Shown here: in pieces, positions 9,162 through 17,696 of the stretch
Numbering within the stretch: the first letter of the stretch is position 1
How the letters are laid out: every line of letters begins with the position of its first letter
Origin: Pararheinheimera marina
Lineage (GTDB): Bacteria > Pseudomonadota > Gammaproteobacteria > Enterobacterales > Alteromonadaceae
Direction of reading: 5' to 3'
DNA: 64,000 nt
Assembly (NCBI RefSeq): GCF_042654345.1
Contig: NZ_JBHSGB010000012.1
Location: 124,001 to 188,000, forward strand
Translations under genes and position numbers: made by a program
Notes under the pieces: model-generated
What the model saw: the letters and a program-made list of their open reading frames with translations, nothing else
Told to the model about the DNA's origin: nothing
The model's database searches: none

Positions 9162-10244
9162 TTATCTCAACTTCAGGGTGGCCAGGCCAACCAGTACAAA
9201 AATCACCGACAGGATCCAGAAACGCACAATCACGCGCGGCTCCGGCCAGCCTTTTAATTCGTAGTGATGGTGAATAGGCGCCATGCGGAAAATACGCTGG
9301 CCACGCAGCTTGTAGGAGCCCACTTGCAGGATCACCGACAGGGTCTCCATCACAAAAATGCCGCCCATGATAAAAAGCACAATTTCCTGCCGTACCAGAA
9401 TGGCGATGACCCCGAGCACAGCGCCCAGCGCTAACGATCCCACGTCACCCATAAAGACTTGCGCCGGGTAAGTGTTAAACCAAAGGAAACCTAAACCTGC
9501 ACCTATCAACGCAGCACAGACCACCACCAGTTCACTGGCTTGTGGCAGGTAAGGAATATTCAGGTAAGCAGCGAAGTTCACGTTACCGCTGGCATAGGCA
9601 ATAATGGCGAAGGCGGCAGACACCATAATGGTCGGCACTATGGCCAGGCCGTCCAGACCATCAGTCAGGTTGACGGCATTACTGGTACCAACAATCACGA
9701 AGTAACATAAAGCGATGTACAACATGCCCAGTTGCGGCAGCACATCTTTTAAGAAGGGCACCACCAGGCTGGTTTCAGCCGGACGGTCGGACGTGGCATA
9801 CAGAAAAAACGCCACCACCAGCGCAAACAGCGACTGCCAGAAGTATTTCCATTTGGCGATCAGACCTTTCGGGTCTTTACGCACTACTTTGCGGTAGTCA
9901 TCAATAAAACCAATCCAGCCGTAGCTGACCAGCACAAAGATCACCACCCAAACGTATTTGTTTTCCAGATTGGCCCACAGCAACACAGACGCCAGCACTG
10001 AGCCCAAAATCAGCAAGCCGCCCATGGTTGGGGTGCCTTTTTTCGAGAAATGGCTTTGCGGGCCGTCATCACGCACTGTCTGACCAATTTGCAGTTTCTG
10101 CAATTTGGCAATCAGCTTGGGGCCTAAATACAGGCTCAGCATTAATGCGGTCAGAATGCCTAAGATAAACCTGAAGGTCAGGTAACTGAATACGTTAAAG
10201 GCGTTGATATACTGAGTAAGAAATTCAGCTAACCAGACTAACAT
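9162..10244 (-). CDS. mraY: Phospho-N-acetylmuramoyl-pentapeptide transferase MraY
   Basis: Integral membrane enzyme that transfers phospho-MurNAc-pentapeptide to undecaprenyl phosphate to make lipid I. It has 360 residues and about ten transmembrane helices. Visible are SHFSKKGTPTMGGLLIL, the acidic FIDDYRKV loop, NLTDGLDGLA and the C-terminal PIHHHYELKGWPE histidine loop, all invariant in MraY. The start overlaps murF by 7 nt. Confidence 0.98.
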   Translation of the reverse strand: MLVWLAEFLTQYINAFNVFSYLTFRFILGILTALMLSLYLGPKLIAKLQKLQIGQTVRDDGPQSHFSKKGTPTMGGLLILGSVLASVLLWANLENKYVWVVIFVLVSYGWIGFIDDYRKVVRKDPKGLIAKWKYFWQSLFALVVAFFLYATSDRPAETSLVVPFLKDVLPQLGMLYIALCYFVIVGTSNAVNLTDGLDGLAIVPTIMVSAAFAIIAYASGNVNFAAYLNIPYLPQASELVVVCAALIGAGLGFLWFNTYPAQVFMGDVGSLALGAVLGVIAILVRQEIVLFIMGGIFVMETLSVILQVGSYKLRGQRIFRMAPIHHHYELKGWPEPRVIVRFWILSVIFVLVGLATLKLR

Positions 10245-11614
10245 GGGTGACTCTCCTGCTGACTACGTTCTAGCAAGTCCTGTACGACTAACTCCATTTT
10301 GGCGCTACGCGATCCCTTCACCAGTACAGTTGCCTGCGTCTGTTGGTCTAACAGCGGGCCGAGTTTCTGGATCAGTTGTTGCCGGGAGCTGAAATGTGCA
10401 CCCTGGCCATTAAATAAATCACTGGCGCTCTGTGATAACACGCCAAGGGTGAATAACAGGTGAATTCCTTTTTGTTTGGCATATACACCCACTTCTTCGT
10501 GGTAACGCCGCGCGTCCGCACCCAGTTCACCCATATCGCCAAACACCAGTACCTGGTAGCCCGGGTAAGTGGCCAGCAAATCAATAGCGGCTTTCACCGA
10601 CTCCGAATTGGCATTGTAAGTGTCGTCAATCAGCCGCAGCGCAGGTGTCGCCTGAATCACATTAATACGGCCTTTCACCGGTTTCATCGACGCCAGCCCC
10701 AGCTGAACATCCGTCAGGCTGGCCCCCAATTGCAGCACGGCGGCAGCAGCGGCCAGCGCATTAGCCACATTGTGTTTGCCCGGTAACACCAGTTGAATCA
10801 GCACCCGGCCTTGTGGGCAAACCAGGTCAAAACCGGCGCAACCCTGCTCGTTCAGCACAATGTTTTCTGCGTAGAAATCCGCCTGTTGTGTTGCGCTGAA
10901 GGTCAGTACTTTTTTATCGCCAAGCCGTTTCAGCCAGTACTCAGCAAACTCGCTGTCCAGCGGCACTACAGCGGTGCCTCCTGCTGGCAAGGCACCGTAA
11001 ATTTCGCCTTTGGCGCGCGCCACGCCAAACAAATCACCAAAACCTTCCAGATGCGCCGCACCGACATTGGTGATCACGGACACGGCAGGCTGTGACAAAC
11101 CTGCTGTGTACGCAATTTCGCCTAAATGGTTAGCGCCCAGCTCCATCACCGCATGGGTATGCTGCGCGGTCAGTCGCAATAAAGTCAGAGGTGCACCAAT
11201 GTCATTATTGAAATTACCGGCCGTCGCCAGCACATGACCGATGTTGCCCAGAATGGCGGCCATCATTTCTTTGACCGTGGTTTTCCCGACACTGCCGGTC
11301 ACTGCTACGGTTTTTGGGTTCACTTTTTGCCGCACAGCGGCGCCCAAAGCGCCCAGTGCCAAGCGGCAGTCTTTCACCAGAATTTGCGGCACAGCAACGT
11401 CCAGCAACTGCTCGACCACCAAAGCGGCTGCACCTTTGCTGATCACATCAGCCGCAAACTGGTGACCGTCAAAATTCGGCCCTTTGAGCGCAATAAATAA
11501 GTCACCGGCCGTGATAGCCCGGCTGTCGGTGCTGACACTTTCAATGCCGATGTCAGCGCCATGCAACTGGCCCTGAACTGATAAAGCGATCTCTGCTGTC
11601 GTTAAGCGGATCAT
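10238..11614 (-). CDS. murF: UDP-MurNAc-tripeptide--D-alanyl-D-alanine ligase MurF
   Basis: Adds the D-Ala-D-Ala dipeptide made by Ddl to the UDP-MurNAc-tripeptide. It has 458 residues. Visible are STDSRAITAGDLFIALKG in the N-terminal UDP-binding domain, the P-loop AVTGSVGKTTVKEMM, NVGAAHLEGFG and LIDDTYNANSESVKAA in the C-terminal half. It overlaps murE by 4 nt and mraY by 7 nt. Confidence 0.97.
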   Translation of the reverse strand: MIRLTTAEIALSVQGQLHGADIGIESVSTDSRAITAGDLFIALKGPNFDGHQFAADVISKGAAALVVEQLLDVAVPQILVKDCRLALGALGAAVRQKVNPKTVAVTGSVGKTTVKEMMAAILGNIGHVLATAGNFNNDIGAPLTLLRLTAQHTHAVMELGANHLGEIAYTAGLSQPAVSVITNVGAAHLEGFGDLFGVARAKGEIYGALPAGGTAVVPLDSEFAEYWLKRLGDKKVLTFSATQQADFYAENIVLNEQGCAGFDLVCPQGRVLIQLVLPGKHNVANALAAAAAVLQLGASLTDVQLGLASMKPVKGRINVIQATPALRLIDDTYNANSESVKAAIDLLATYPGYQVLVFGDMGELGADARRYHEEVGVYAKQKGIHLLFTLGVLSQSASDLFNGQGAHFSSRQQLIQKLGPLLDQQTQATVLVKGSRSAKMELVVQDLLERSQQESHPC

Positions 11615-13092
11615 AAGGACGGCTCCGTGACCAATTGCTGTACAAATGCGCGTTCGTCGTAAGGGATCACCGAAGTACCGATGATCTGATAATCTTCATG
11701 GCCTTTACCGGCAATCAGCACTAAATCACCGGCTTTGGCGGCTTTCAGGCTCTGGGTGATCGCGGTTTTCCTGTCGGCAACGATCTGGTACTTGCCGCTG
11801 CTGCAACCGGCAGCAATGTCGGCACAAATTGCCAATACGTCTTCGGTGCGCGGATTGTCTGCGGTAATCACCAGTTGATCGGCCAGGCGTTCAGCAATAG
11901 CGCCCATCAAAGGCCTTTTGCCTTTATCTCGGTCACCACCACAGCCAAATACCGCCCATAACTGACCTTGGGTATGGTTACGGCAGGCGAGCAAGGTTTG
12001 CTCCAGAGCATCTGGCGTATGGGCATAATCCACCACTGCCATCACCTGAGTGGATGCCTGATAAAACTGCTCGATACGGCCCGGCACACTGACCAGCTGG
12101 CTCAGCGCCCGCAGCACGGCCGGCAGCGGATGGCCCAGCTGCACCATAGTGGCAGCCGCTGCTAACGCATTTTGAATATTAAATTCACCCAACACCTGCA
12201 ATTGCACCAGCTGCGCAGTAGCGGCACCACCTAAACGGCTGTGCAGCACAAACTGATAGCCGCGTTGGGTAATCGCCAGCTCGTCGTACGCCAGATACTC
12301 GGCGCTTTGCTGGCAATCGTCCAGACGGCCATAGACCAGAACAGGCAATGAAGTGCTACGGGCAAGTTCCTGGCCAAAGGCATCGGACACATTGATCACA
12401 GCACGGCGTGACAGCTGCGGGGTAAACAACCGCGCTTTGGCAGCACCATACGCCTGCATAGTGCCGTGGTAATCCAGATGGTCACGGGTCAGGTTGGTAA
12501 ACACCGCCACTTCAAAGTTCAGACCGGCTACCCGCTGTTGGTCCAGCGCATGCGACGACACTTCCAGAGCCATTAACTGACGGCCTTGCTCGCTGCTCAG
12601 CGCCAGAATGCGGTGTAAGTCAGCTAAATGCGGCGTGGTGTTATTCAGCGGCGTCAATTGCTGGTAATGGCCATAACCCAGAGTGCCAATCACACCGGCC
12701 TGGCCGCCCAATAACTGCATCAGCTGGTTAATAAAAATTGCGGTACTGGACTTGCCATTGGTGCCTGTCACCCCCACCAGCTGTAGCTGCGGGTGTGGGT
12801 AATAGGCTTCAATCAGCGCCGTCAGCTGAGACATAAGTGCTGGCCACACCAAAACACGCGCATCATCGACTGCAGCCGGCTGGTTAGTCAGCACCAGCGC
12901 AGCACCCTGGGCCAGCGCTTGAGGAATAAAATCATTGCCATGGGTTTTGGTGCCTGGCAGCGCCAGAAACACATCACCTGCAACCACCTCTTTGCTGCTG
13001 ACACGCAGGTCCGCCAAAGGTTGTTGTGCCAGTGTCTGCGGCAGTTCCAGCCCAAAAGCCGTTAACCAGGAAGCGGCGGTATTAACCTGCAT
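11611..13092 (-). CDS. murE: UDP-MurNAc-L-Ala-D-Glu--2,6-diaminopimelate ligase MurE
   Basis: Adds the third residue of the stem peptide. It has 493 residues. Visible are the P-loop GVTGTNGKSSTA, TNLTRDHLDYHGTM and DNPRTED in the C-terminal domain. The DNPR signature is the one that marks meso-diaminopimelate specificity, as expected for a Gram-negative. It overlaps ftsI by 11 nt and murF by 4 nt. Confidence 0.97.
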   Translation of the reverse strand: MQVNTAASWLTAFGLELPQTLAQQPLADLRVSSKEVVAGDVFLALPGTKTHGNDFIPQALAQGAALVLTNQPAAVDDARVLVWPALMSQLTALIEAYYPHPQLQLVGVTGTNGKSSTAIFINQLMQLLGGQAGVIGTLGYGHYQQLTPLNNTTPHLADLHRILALSSEQGRQLMALEVSSHALDQQRVAGLNFEVAVFTNLTRDHLDYHGTMQAYGAAKARLFTPQLSRRAVINVSDAFGQELARSTSLPVLVYGRLDDCQQSAEYLAYDELAITQRGYQFVLHSRLGGAATAQLVQLQVLGEFNIQNALAAAATMVQLGHPLPAVLRALSQLVSVPGRIEQFYQASTQVMAVVDYAHTPDALEQTLLACRNHTQGQLWAVFGCGGDRDKGKRPLMGAIAERLADQLVITADNPRTEDVLAICADIAAGCSSGKYQIVADRKTAITQSLKAAKAGDLVLIAGKGHEDYQIIGTSVIPYDERAFVQQLVTEPSL

Positions 13093-14845
13093 GGTCGCCT
13101 CCAGTCACTTGGGTAATGCGGCTGTCATTGGCATCCGGGGCAATATTCAGCAGTTTTAACGTGGCGCCCATCACAGCACCAAACACCGGGGCCGCGACTT
13201 CACCACCGTAATAATAATCGCCGCTTGGCTCGTTAATAATCACAATGCAAGCCAGACGCGGGTTAGAAATAGGTGCGATACCAACAAAAGAGCCGATGTA
13301 ATCGTCGCTGTAACCACGGATACCGGCTTTTTTGGCAGTACCGGTTTTGCCGCCTACCCGGTAACCAGGGACTACAGCGCGTTTACCACCACCACCCGGG
13401 CCAACGACGGCTTCCAGCATGGTCCACATATTTTCAGCGTTTTGTTCAGACAACACCCGCTCACCTGGCGGCACTTTGTCTTGTTTGATAATGGTCAAAG
13501 GCCGCAGTATGCCGCCATTGGCAATAGCTGCGTAGGCGCGCACCAGCTGCACCGCATTGACGGTAAAGCTGTAACCGAAAGAGACGGTTGCCAACGCGTG
13601 TTCGCCCCAGCGTTTTTGTTCACGCAGCGTACCTGGCGTTTCACCGGTCAGACCTAATCCGGTTTCCTGACCAATGCCCATTTTGTAATACATACCAAGG
13701 AACTTATCGACAGGTAAGTCGAGTGCCAGGCGGCTGACGCCGATATTGCTCGATTTACGCAAAATGCCGGTTAAATCCAGGTCACCGTAACCAGCGATAT
13801 CGCGTACCAGGCGGCCACCAATACGCACCGGGCCATAACCGGTGGAAATCACGGTATCCATAGTGGCAGTGCCGTTTTCCAGTGCAGCCAGCACAGGTAA
13901 AGGCTTGATGGTGGAACCTGGCTCATAGGTGTCCGTAATAGCGCGGTTGCGGTAACGGCCCGCATCTGAGTTTTTACGGTTATTCGGGTTGTAAGACGGC
14001 GCATTGGCCATCGCCAGCACTTCGCCAGTGTGCACGTCCACCACCACCACAGAGCCTGAAGTCGCCCCATATTGCAGCACCGCTTTTTTCAGCTCGCGGT
14101 AAGCCACCGCCTGAATACGCTGGTCGATACTCAGTTGCAGGTTTTTCGAGGCTTCACCGTCCGTTTGCTTCAGCACTTCAATTTCACGGCCTTTGGCATC
14201 TTTACGTACGGTTTTGGTGGCTGGTGTGCCGGTCAGGTAGTCATTAAACTGCCGCTCAATGCCTTCCATGCCCTGCTCGTCGACATTGGTAAAACCGAGC
14301 AAATGCGCTGTGACTTCGCCAGCCGGGTAATAACGGCGGGATTCCTGTTTAAAGGCAATGCCAGGGATTTTCAGCTGGCGAATGTAATCCACAGTGGCAG
14401 GGCTGGCCTGGCGCTGCAAATACACAAAACGTTTGTTGTCGTCCGAACCAATTTTGGCGGACAGCTGTTGCGGCGTCATGCGCAACATTTCGGCCAGCGC
14501 ATGCCAGTGGCGCTGATCAATTTTGTTTTTATTACGCAGCACCAGCTGCGGGTCAGCCCAGATCGACTGCGACGGCACGCTGACCGCCAGCTCTTCGCCA
14601 TGCCGGTCCAGGATCATGCCACGCATGGCCGCATCCGCTTTAACCCGCAAGGTTCTGGCATCCCCTTGCTCTAACAGCATCTCAGGCTCAATCACCTGCA
14701 GGTAAGCCGAGCGGATCACCAGTGCACTGAACACCCCAAGCAACGCAACTATTACAAAAGCAAAACGCCAACTGATGACAGCTGGCTGTTGATTCTTCTT
14801 GGCCTGACGTTTAGGCGTAGCGGCTTTGGTGGGCTTTTTGATCAT
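13082..14845 (-). CDS. ftsI: Peptidoglycan D,D-transpeptidase FtsI (PBP3)
   Basis: Septal class B penicillin-binding protein that cross-links septal peptidoglycan with FtsW. It has 587 residues: a basic N-terminus, one transmembrane helix around residues 24-48, the pedestal domain and the transpeptidase domain. All three catalytic motifs are present: SxxK in EPGSTIKPLPV near residue 310, SxN in RKSSNIGVS and KTG in VGGKTGTAKK. It overlaps ftsL by 4 nt. Confidence 0.97.
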   Translation of the reverse strand: MIKKPTKAATPKRQAKKNQQPAVISWRFAFVIVALLGVFSALVIRSAYLQVIEPEMLLEQGDARTLRVKADAAMRGMILDRHGEELAVSVPSQSIWADPQLVLRNKNKIDQRHWHALAEMLRMTPQQLSAKIGSDDNKRFVYLQRQASPATVDYIRQLKIPGIAFKQESRRYYPAGEVTAHLLGFTNVDEQGMEGIERQFNDYLTGTPATKTVRKDAKGREIEVLKQTDGEASKNLQLSIDQRIQAVAYRELKKAVLQYGATSGSVVVVDVHTGEVLAMANAPSYNPNNRKNSDAGRYRNRAITDTYEPGSTIKPLPVLAALENGTATMDTVISTGYGPVRIGGRLVRDIAGYGDLDLTGILRKSSNIGVSRLALDLPVDKFLGMYYKMGIGQETGLGLTGETPGTLREQKRWGEHALATVSFGYSFTVNAVQLVRAYAAIANGGILRPLTIIKQDKVPPGERVLSEQNAENMWTMLEAVVGPGGGGKRAVVPGYRVGGKTGTAKKAGIRGYSDDYIGSFVGIAPISNPRLACIVIINEPSGDYYYGGEVAAPVFGAVMGATLKLLNIAPDANDSRITQVTGGDHAG

Positions 14846-15147
14846 TGCTGCACCACCACTTCCTGCGCCCCGTAGGGTCGGACCATATCGAGCTGATTTG
14901 CAGCTATGTCCTCCACCCGGCTGTGTTCGGCCAGCGCACGTTGCTCCACCAGCAGGTTACGCCATTCCATTTCCAGACTGTCACGCTGTTGCAGCAGCTT
15001 GTCTTCGGTGATCGTCAGCTGACGGTTCATATGGGTAAATTCCACCACCGCCAGCGCTGAACCCAGACAAGCCAGGATCAAGCCAATCACCAGCTTATGG
15101 CGCCAGATATCGGCCAGAATTAAACGGTTCAGCTTAATGGCACTCAT
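14842..15147 (-). CDS. ftsL: Cell division protein FtsL
   Basis: Small bitopic divisome protein that forms the FtsQBL complex and helps activate FtsWI. It has 101 residues: a cytoplasmic N-terminus, a transmembrane helix around 18-37 (KLVIGLILACLGSALAVVEF) and a periplasmic coiled coil rich in Gln, Leu and Glu. Sequence conservation is low in this family, so the assignment rests on size, topology and position between rsmH and ftsI, overlapping each by 4 nt. Confidence 0.93.
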   Translation of the reverse strand: MSAIKLNRLILADIWRHKLVIGLILACLGSALAVVEFTHMNRQLTITEDKLLQQRDSLEMEWRNLLVEQRALAEHSRVEDIAANQLDMVRPYGAQEVVVQQ

Positions 15148-16082
15148 GCAGTACGCTCCGCAATGCGTAATACGGCGCTACGGGCCCGTACGTTCTGCGT
15201 CAGTTCCTGCTCAGACGGCATAATGGCTTTGCCAATCAGTTTCAGCGGCGTATGGCGTTTGATCTGATCTTCGGTCAGCGGCAAGCCTTTTGGAATGGCC
15301 GGGCCTTTGCTATGCAGCCGCATAAACTGCTTCACCAGCCGGTCTTCCAGTGAATGGAAACTGATGACTGTCAGACGACCACCAGGTTTGAGCACAGTGA
15401 GCGCCGCTTCCAGTGCGGTTTTTACCTGCTCCAGTTCACTGTTGATATAAATACGGATGCCCTGAAAACTGCGGGTGGCCGGATGTTTTTTCTCTTTCGG
15501 GCTTTTTGGCACCACAGCGCTAATCAGGCTGGCCAGCTGAGCGGTGCGGGTAAAAGGGGTTTCGCCACGTTTTTCGACTATGGCATTGGCAATACGCCAG
15601 GCGAATTTTTCTTCGCCGTATTCGCGCAGCACAAAACTGATTTCTTCCACATCGGCTTTGGCCAGCCAGTCGGCGGCAGACAAACCACTGGTCGGGTCCA
15701 TCCGCATATCCAGCGGACCATCCCGCATAAAGCTGAAGCCTCGTTCAGCGTCGTCCAGTTGCGGCGACGACACGCCTAAATCCAATAAAATGCCGTCGAC
15801 CTGGCCAGTGATTTGCTGTTGTTCAGCAATGGCGGCCAGTTCAGCAAAAGCGCTGTGAGTGATATGAAAACGTGGGTCAGAGGCGAAGGCTTTGGCCGCC
15901 TCAATAGCCGTTGGGTCGCGGTCAATGGCAAAAAGCCGGCCCTTGTCAGACAGTTTGGATAAGATCACCTTGCAGTGACCGCCACGGCCAAAGGTACCGT
16001 CCAGGTAAATCCCGTCTGGTGTGATGGCTAATCCGTCGATGGTCTCGGCCAACAGGACGGAAATATGGGCGCTTTGATCCAT
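15144..16082 (-). CDS. rsmH: 16S rRNA (cytosine(1402)-N(4))-methyltransferase RsmH
   Basis: SAM-dependent methyltransferase acting on C1402 in the 16S rRNA decoding centre. It has 312 residues. Visible are HISVLLAETIDGL at the N-terminus, GTFGRGGHCKVIL in the SAM-binding loop, LLDLGVSSPQLDDAERGFSF and the C-terminal ISFHSLEDRLVKQFMR, all characteristic. The ATG shares one base with the mraZ stop (TGATG). Confidence 0.98.
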   Translation of the reverse strand: MDQSAHISVLLAETIDGLAITPDGIYLDGTFGRGGHCKVILSKLSDKGRLFAIDRDPTAIEAAKAFASDPRFHITHSAFAELAAIAEQQQITGQVDGILLDLGVSSPQLDDAERGFSFMRDGPLDMRMDPTSGLSAADWLAKADVEEISFVLREYGEEKFAWRIANAIVEKRGETPFTRTAQLASLISAVVPKSPKEKKHPATRSFQGIRIYINSELEQVKTALEAALTVLKPGGRLTVISFHSLEDRLVKQFMRLHSKGPAIPKGLPLTEDQIKRHTPLKLIGKAIMPSEQELTQNVRARSAVLRIAERTA

Positions 16083-16546
16083 CAGAGTACAAAGTCCTGC
16101 AGCCGTTCTGAGAGCTCGGCGTCTGCTGGCAGATCGCGTTCAAGGGCCATATCGTCAGCCACCCGGCGATTCCAGATCTCTTCGTCCCAGATCTCAAATT
16201 TGTTTAATTGACCGACAAGTCGGATGTTTTTGCTTAAATTGGCGTGACTTCTCAGCGGTGCCGGCAATAAAATGCGGCCGCTTTTGTCCATGTCACAGTC
16301 GGACGCATGGCCGATCAGCAAACGTTTGAAACGCAATTCCTGGGCATTTTGGTTAGACAGCCGTTGCAGTTGCTCAGCGACATCTTCCCATTCTGGTAGC
16401 GGATACAGCAGCAGACAGGGATCTTTAATGTGGATGGTGCAGACCATGGCACCATTAGCATCGGCAAAAAGGCTGTCACGGTAGCGCGTTGGCAGCGCTA
16501 ACCGTCCCTTCTCATCCAATGTTAATGAAAACGAGCCACGAAACAT
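16082..16546 (-). CDS. mraZ: Transcriptional regulator MraZ
   Basis: First gene of the dcw cluster. MraZ is a DNA-binding protein that forms ring-shaped oligomers and represses its own operon in E. coli. It has 154 residues and two tandem AbrB/MraZ repeats (MFRGSFSLTLDEKGRLALPTRY; and CDMDKSGRILLPAPLRSHA near residues 80-98), each with the conserved DxxGR core. A row of three TGGNN repeats lies upstream, matching the known style of MraZ sites. Confidence 0.96.
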   Translation of the reverse strand: MFRGSFSLTLDEKGRLALPTRYRDSLFADANGAMVCTIHIKDPCLLLYPLPEWEDVAEQLQRLSNQNAQELRFKRLLIGHASDCDMDKSGRILLPAPLRSHANLSKNIRLVGQLNKFEIWDEEIWNRRVADDMALERDLPADAELSERLQDFVL

Positions 16547-16584
16547 TTTTTATCCCACTTGTTGTCGTTAGATCCGTGAATTTG

Positions 16585-16610
16585 ATCCACAAATACCCAC
16601 AATTCTCCAC
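16585..16610 (-). promoter_or_regulatory. Candidate MraZ operator: three TGGNN repeats at 10-bp spacing
   Basis: On the minus strand the stretch reads TGGAG-AATTG-TGGGT-ATTTG-TGGAT. The CCA complements sit at 16587-16589, 16597-16599 and 16607-16609, exactly one helical turn apart. This matches the published E. coli arrangement of TGGGN repeats with 5-nt spacers bound by MraZ. It lies 39-64 nt upstream of the mraZ ATG, just downstream of the predicted transcription start, which would suit autorepression. Confidence 0.75.
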
Positions 16611-16618
16611 TAGCAGAC

Positions 16619-16648
16619 AGTTTAGGGCTGTGAATGAAAGCTTGTCAA
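16619..16648 (-). promoter_or_regulatory. Predicted sigma70 promoter of the dcw cluster
   Basis: On the minus strand a perfect -35 TTGACA (16648-16643), an 18-bp spacer and a -10-like TAAACT (16624-16619) are found. Transcription would start near 16612, immediately before the three TGGNN repeats. The -10 matches only four of six consensus positions. Confidence 0.55.
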
Positions 16649-17043
16649 GGCAAAAACCATGTGAAGCGATCGGCGCAGATCCAGTAAAAATGCGGCTTAG
16701 CGCGAAGATCCTGATTTATGTGGGGAAAAGTGGAAGAAAAAAACGTAAAAAAAATTATAAATTCCTCGAACCGCTACGCGTAACCATGACATTCAGACCA
16801 GTTTCAGTCTGCTTGCGACCAACTGAAAATGGCACATGCCTGGCAACGGCAAGAAATGTTGCTCAAGCTAATGATTTTATTGATGAATATAAAATGAATA
16901 ACAGGATATAACCCTGGCACTGCAGAAGAAATGCCCGGCATTTTTTTAGCGTCCAGCCAGCAACATCTGCAGGAGTACGCGATAAAAAAACGCCAGACAC
17001 AAAGTAAGCGAACACTAACTAATCAATTATTTAAAGGCTCACG

Positions 17044-17063
17044 ATGTAAGCAAGTGCTTACAT
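17044..17063. repeat. Perfect 20-bp inverted repeat after the flavin reductase gene
   Basis: ATGTAAGCA-AG-TGCTTACAT, two 9-base arms around a 2-base centre, ten bases past the stop codon of the flavin reductase-like gene. There is no T-run after it on the minus strand, so it is a poor intrinsic terminator. The spacing resembles a dimeric-repressor operator, but no adjacent regulator is encoded. Confidence 0.6.
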
Positions 17064-17072
17064 GAAAAGCAC

Positions 17073-17696
17073 TTAACGCTGACCGGAAGCTGGCCGCTGC
17101 AAACTAAATACATCGGCAGCCACCCGACTGTAATCGGAACCGCCCAGACGACTGACCAAATCCAGTTTGTGGGGATCCGGTCGCCCTTGCGCATTCAGCA
17201 CAGCAGGATTCAGGTAGACCGACTGCACCTGAAGGAAAATCAGCTCGCAGGAGGGTTGCTCTGCCGGGTAGGGCTGCAGCTGCGCCAAAGTGCATTCAAA
17301 AGCCGCTGGCGCCAGTTCCAGCCGGGGAACTGCGACTTTGGCTGACGCCACTGTTGTCAGCCCAGCCAATGCCACTTCACTCTCGTCGGCAGCTAAGGCT
17401 GCTGCCGTTTGATTCATCGCATCAATTAAGGCGTAAGGCACCAGATTGATCACACACTCACCTGTCGCTGCAATATTCAGGCTGGTGTCTTTGCGGCTGC
17501 CGTCAGCTTTGTGCTGAGTGGAGATCATCAGTGTTGGCGGCTGATCGGTCACCATCTGAAAAAAGCTAAAAGGCGCCAGGTTTAATACACCGGTTTTGGA
17601 ATAACTACTGACCCAGGCAATAGGTCTGGGCGTCACCAGACTGGTTAACAAACGGTAGCAGTCGAGCGCTTGCAGGCTTTTTACATCAATCCACAT
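17073..17696 (-). CDS. Flavin reductase-like domain protein
   Basis: A 207-residue protein of the FMN-binding flavin reductase-like (DIM6/NTAB) family. The N-terminal segment TPRPIAWVSSYSKTGVLNLAPFSFFQMVTDQPPT is the typical FMN-binding split-barrel start, followed by KDTSLNIAATGECVINLV. Such proteins reduce or carry FMN, and the natural substrate here cannot be read from sequence. Its ATG shares a base with the chrA stop (TGATG), so it is translated as the second gene of a chrA operon. A role in chromate reduction would fit but is inference. Confidence 0.85.
   Translation of the reverse strand: MWIDVKSLQALDCYRLLTSLVTPRPIAWVSSYSKTGVLNLAPFSFFQMVTDQPPTLMISTQHKADGSRKDTSLNIAATGECVINLVPYALIDAMNQTAAALAADESEVALAGLTTVASAKVAVPRLELAPAAFECTLAQLQPYPAEQPSCELIFLQVQSVYLNPAVLNAQGRPDPHKLDLVSRLGGSDYSRVAADVFSLQRPASGQR

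Larger units (their letters stand above)
16547..17072. other. Intergenic region between mraZ and the flavin reductase gene
   Basis: Besides the mraZ promoter and operator at the left end, this 526-bp region holds an A-rich segment (about 16720-16770) and a 20-bp palindrome at 17044-17063. An open frame of 140 codons on the plus strand (16489-16911) starts inside mraZ, has biased composition and no recognisable domain. I do not consider it a gene. Confidence 0.6.

Noticed and set aside
14072..14674. 200-codon plus-strand frame over ftsI
   Set aside because: Antisense to the ftsI coding sequence; no recognisable domain.
16489..16911. 140-codon plus-strand frame across the mraZ upstream region
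   Set aside because: It starts within mraZ, crosses the dcw promoter and operator, and resembles no protein domain.
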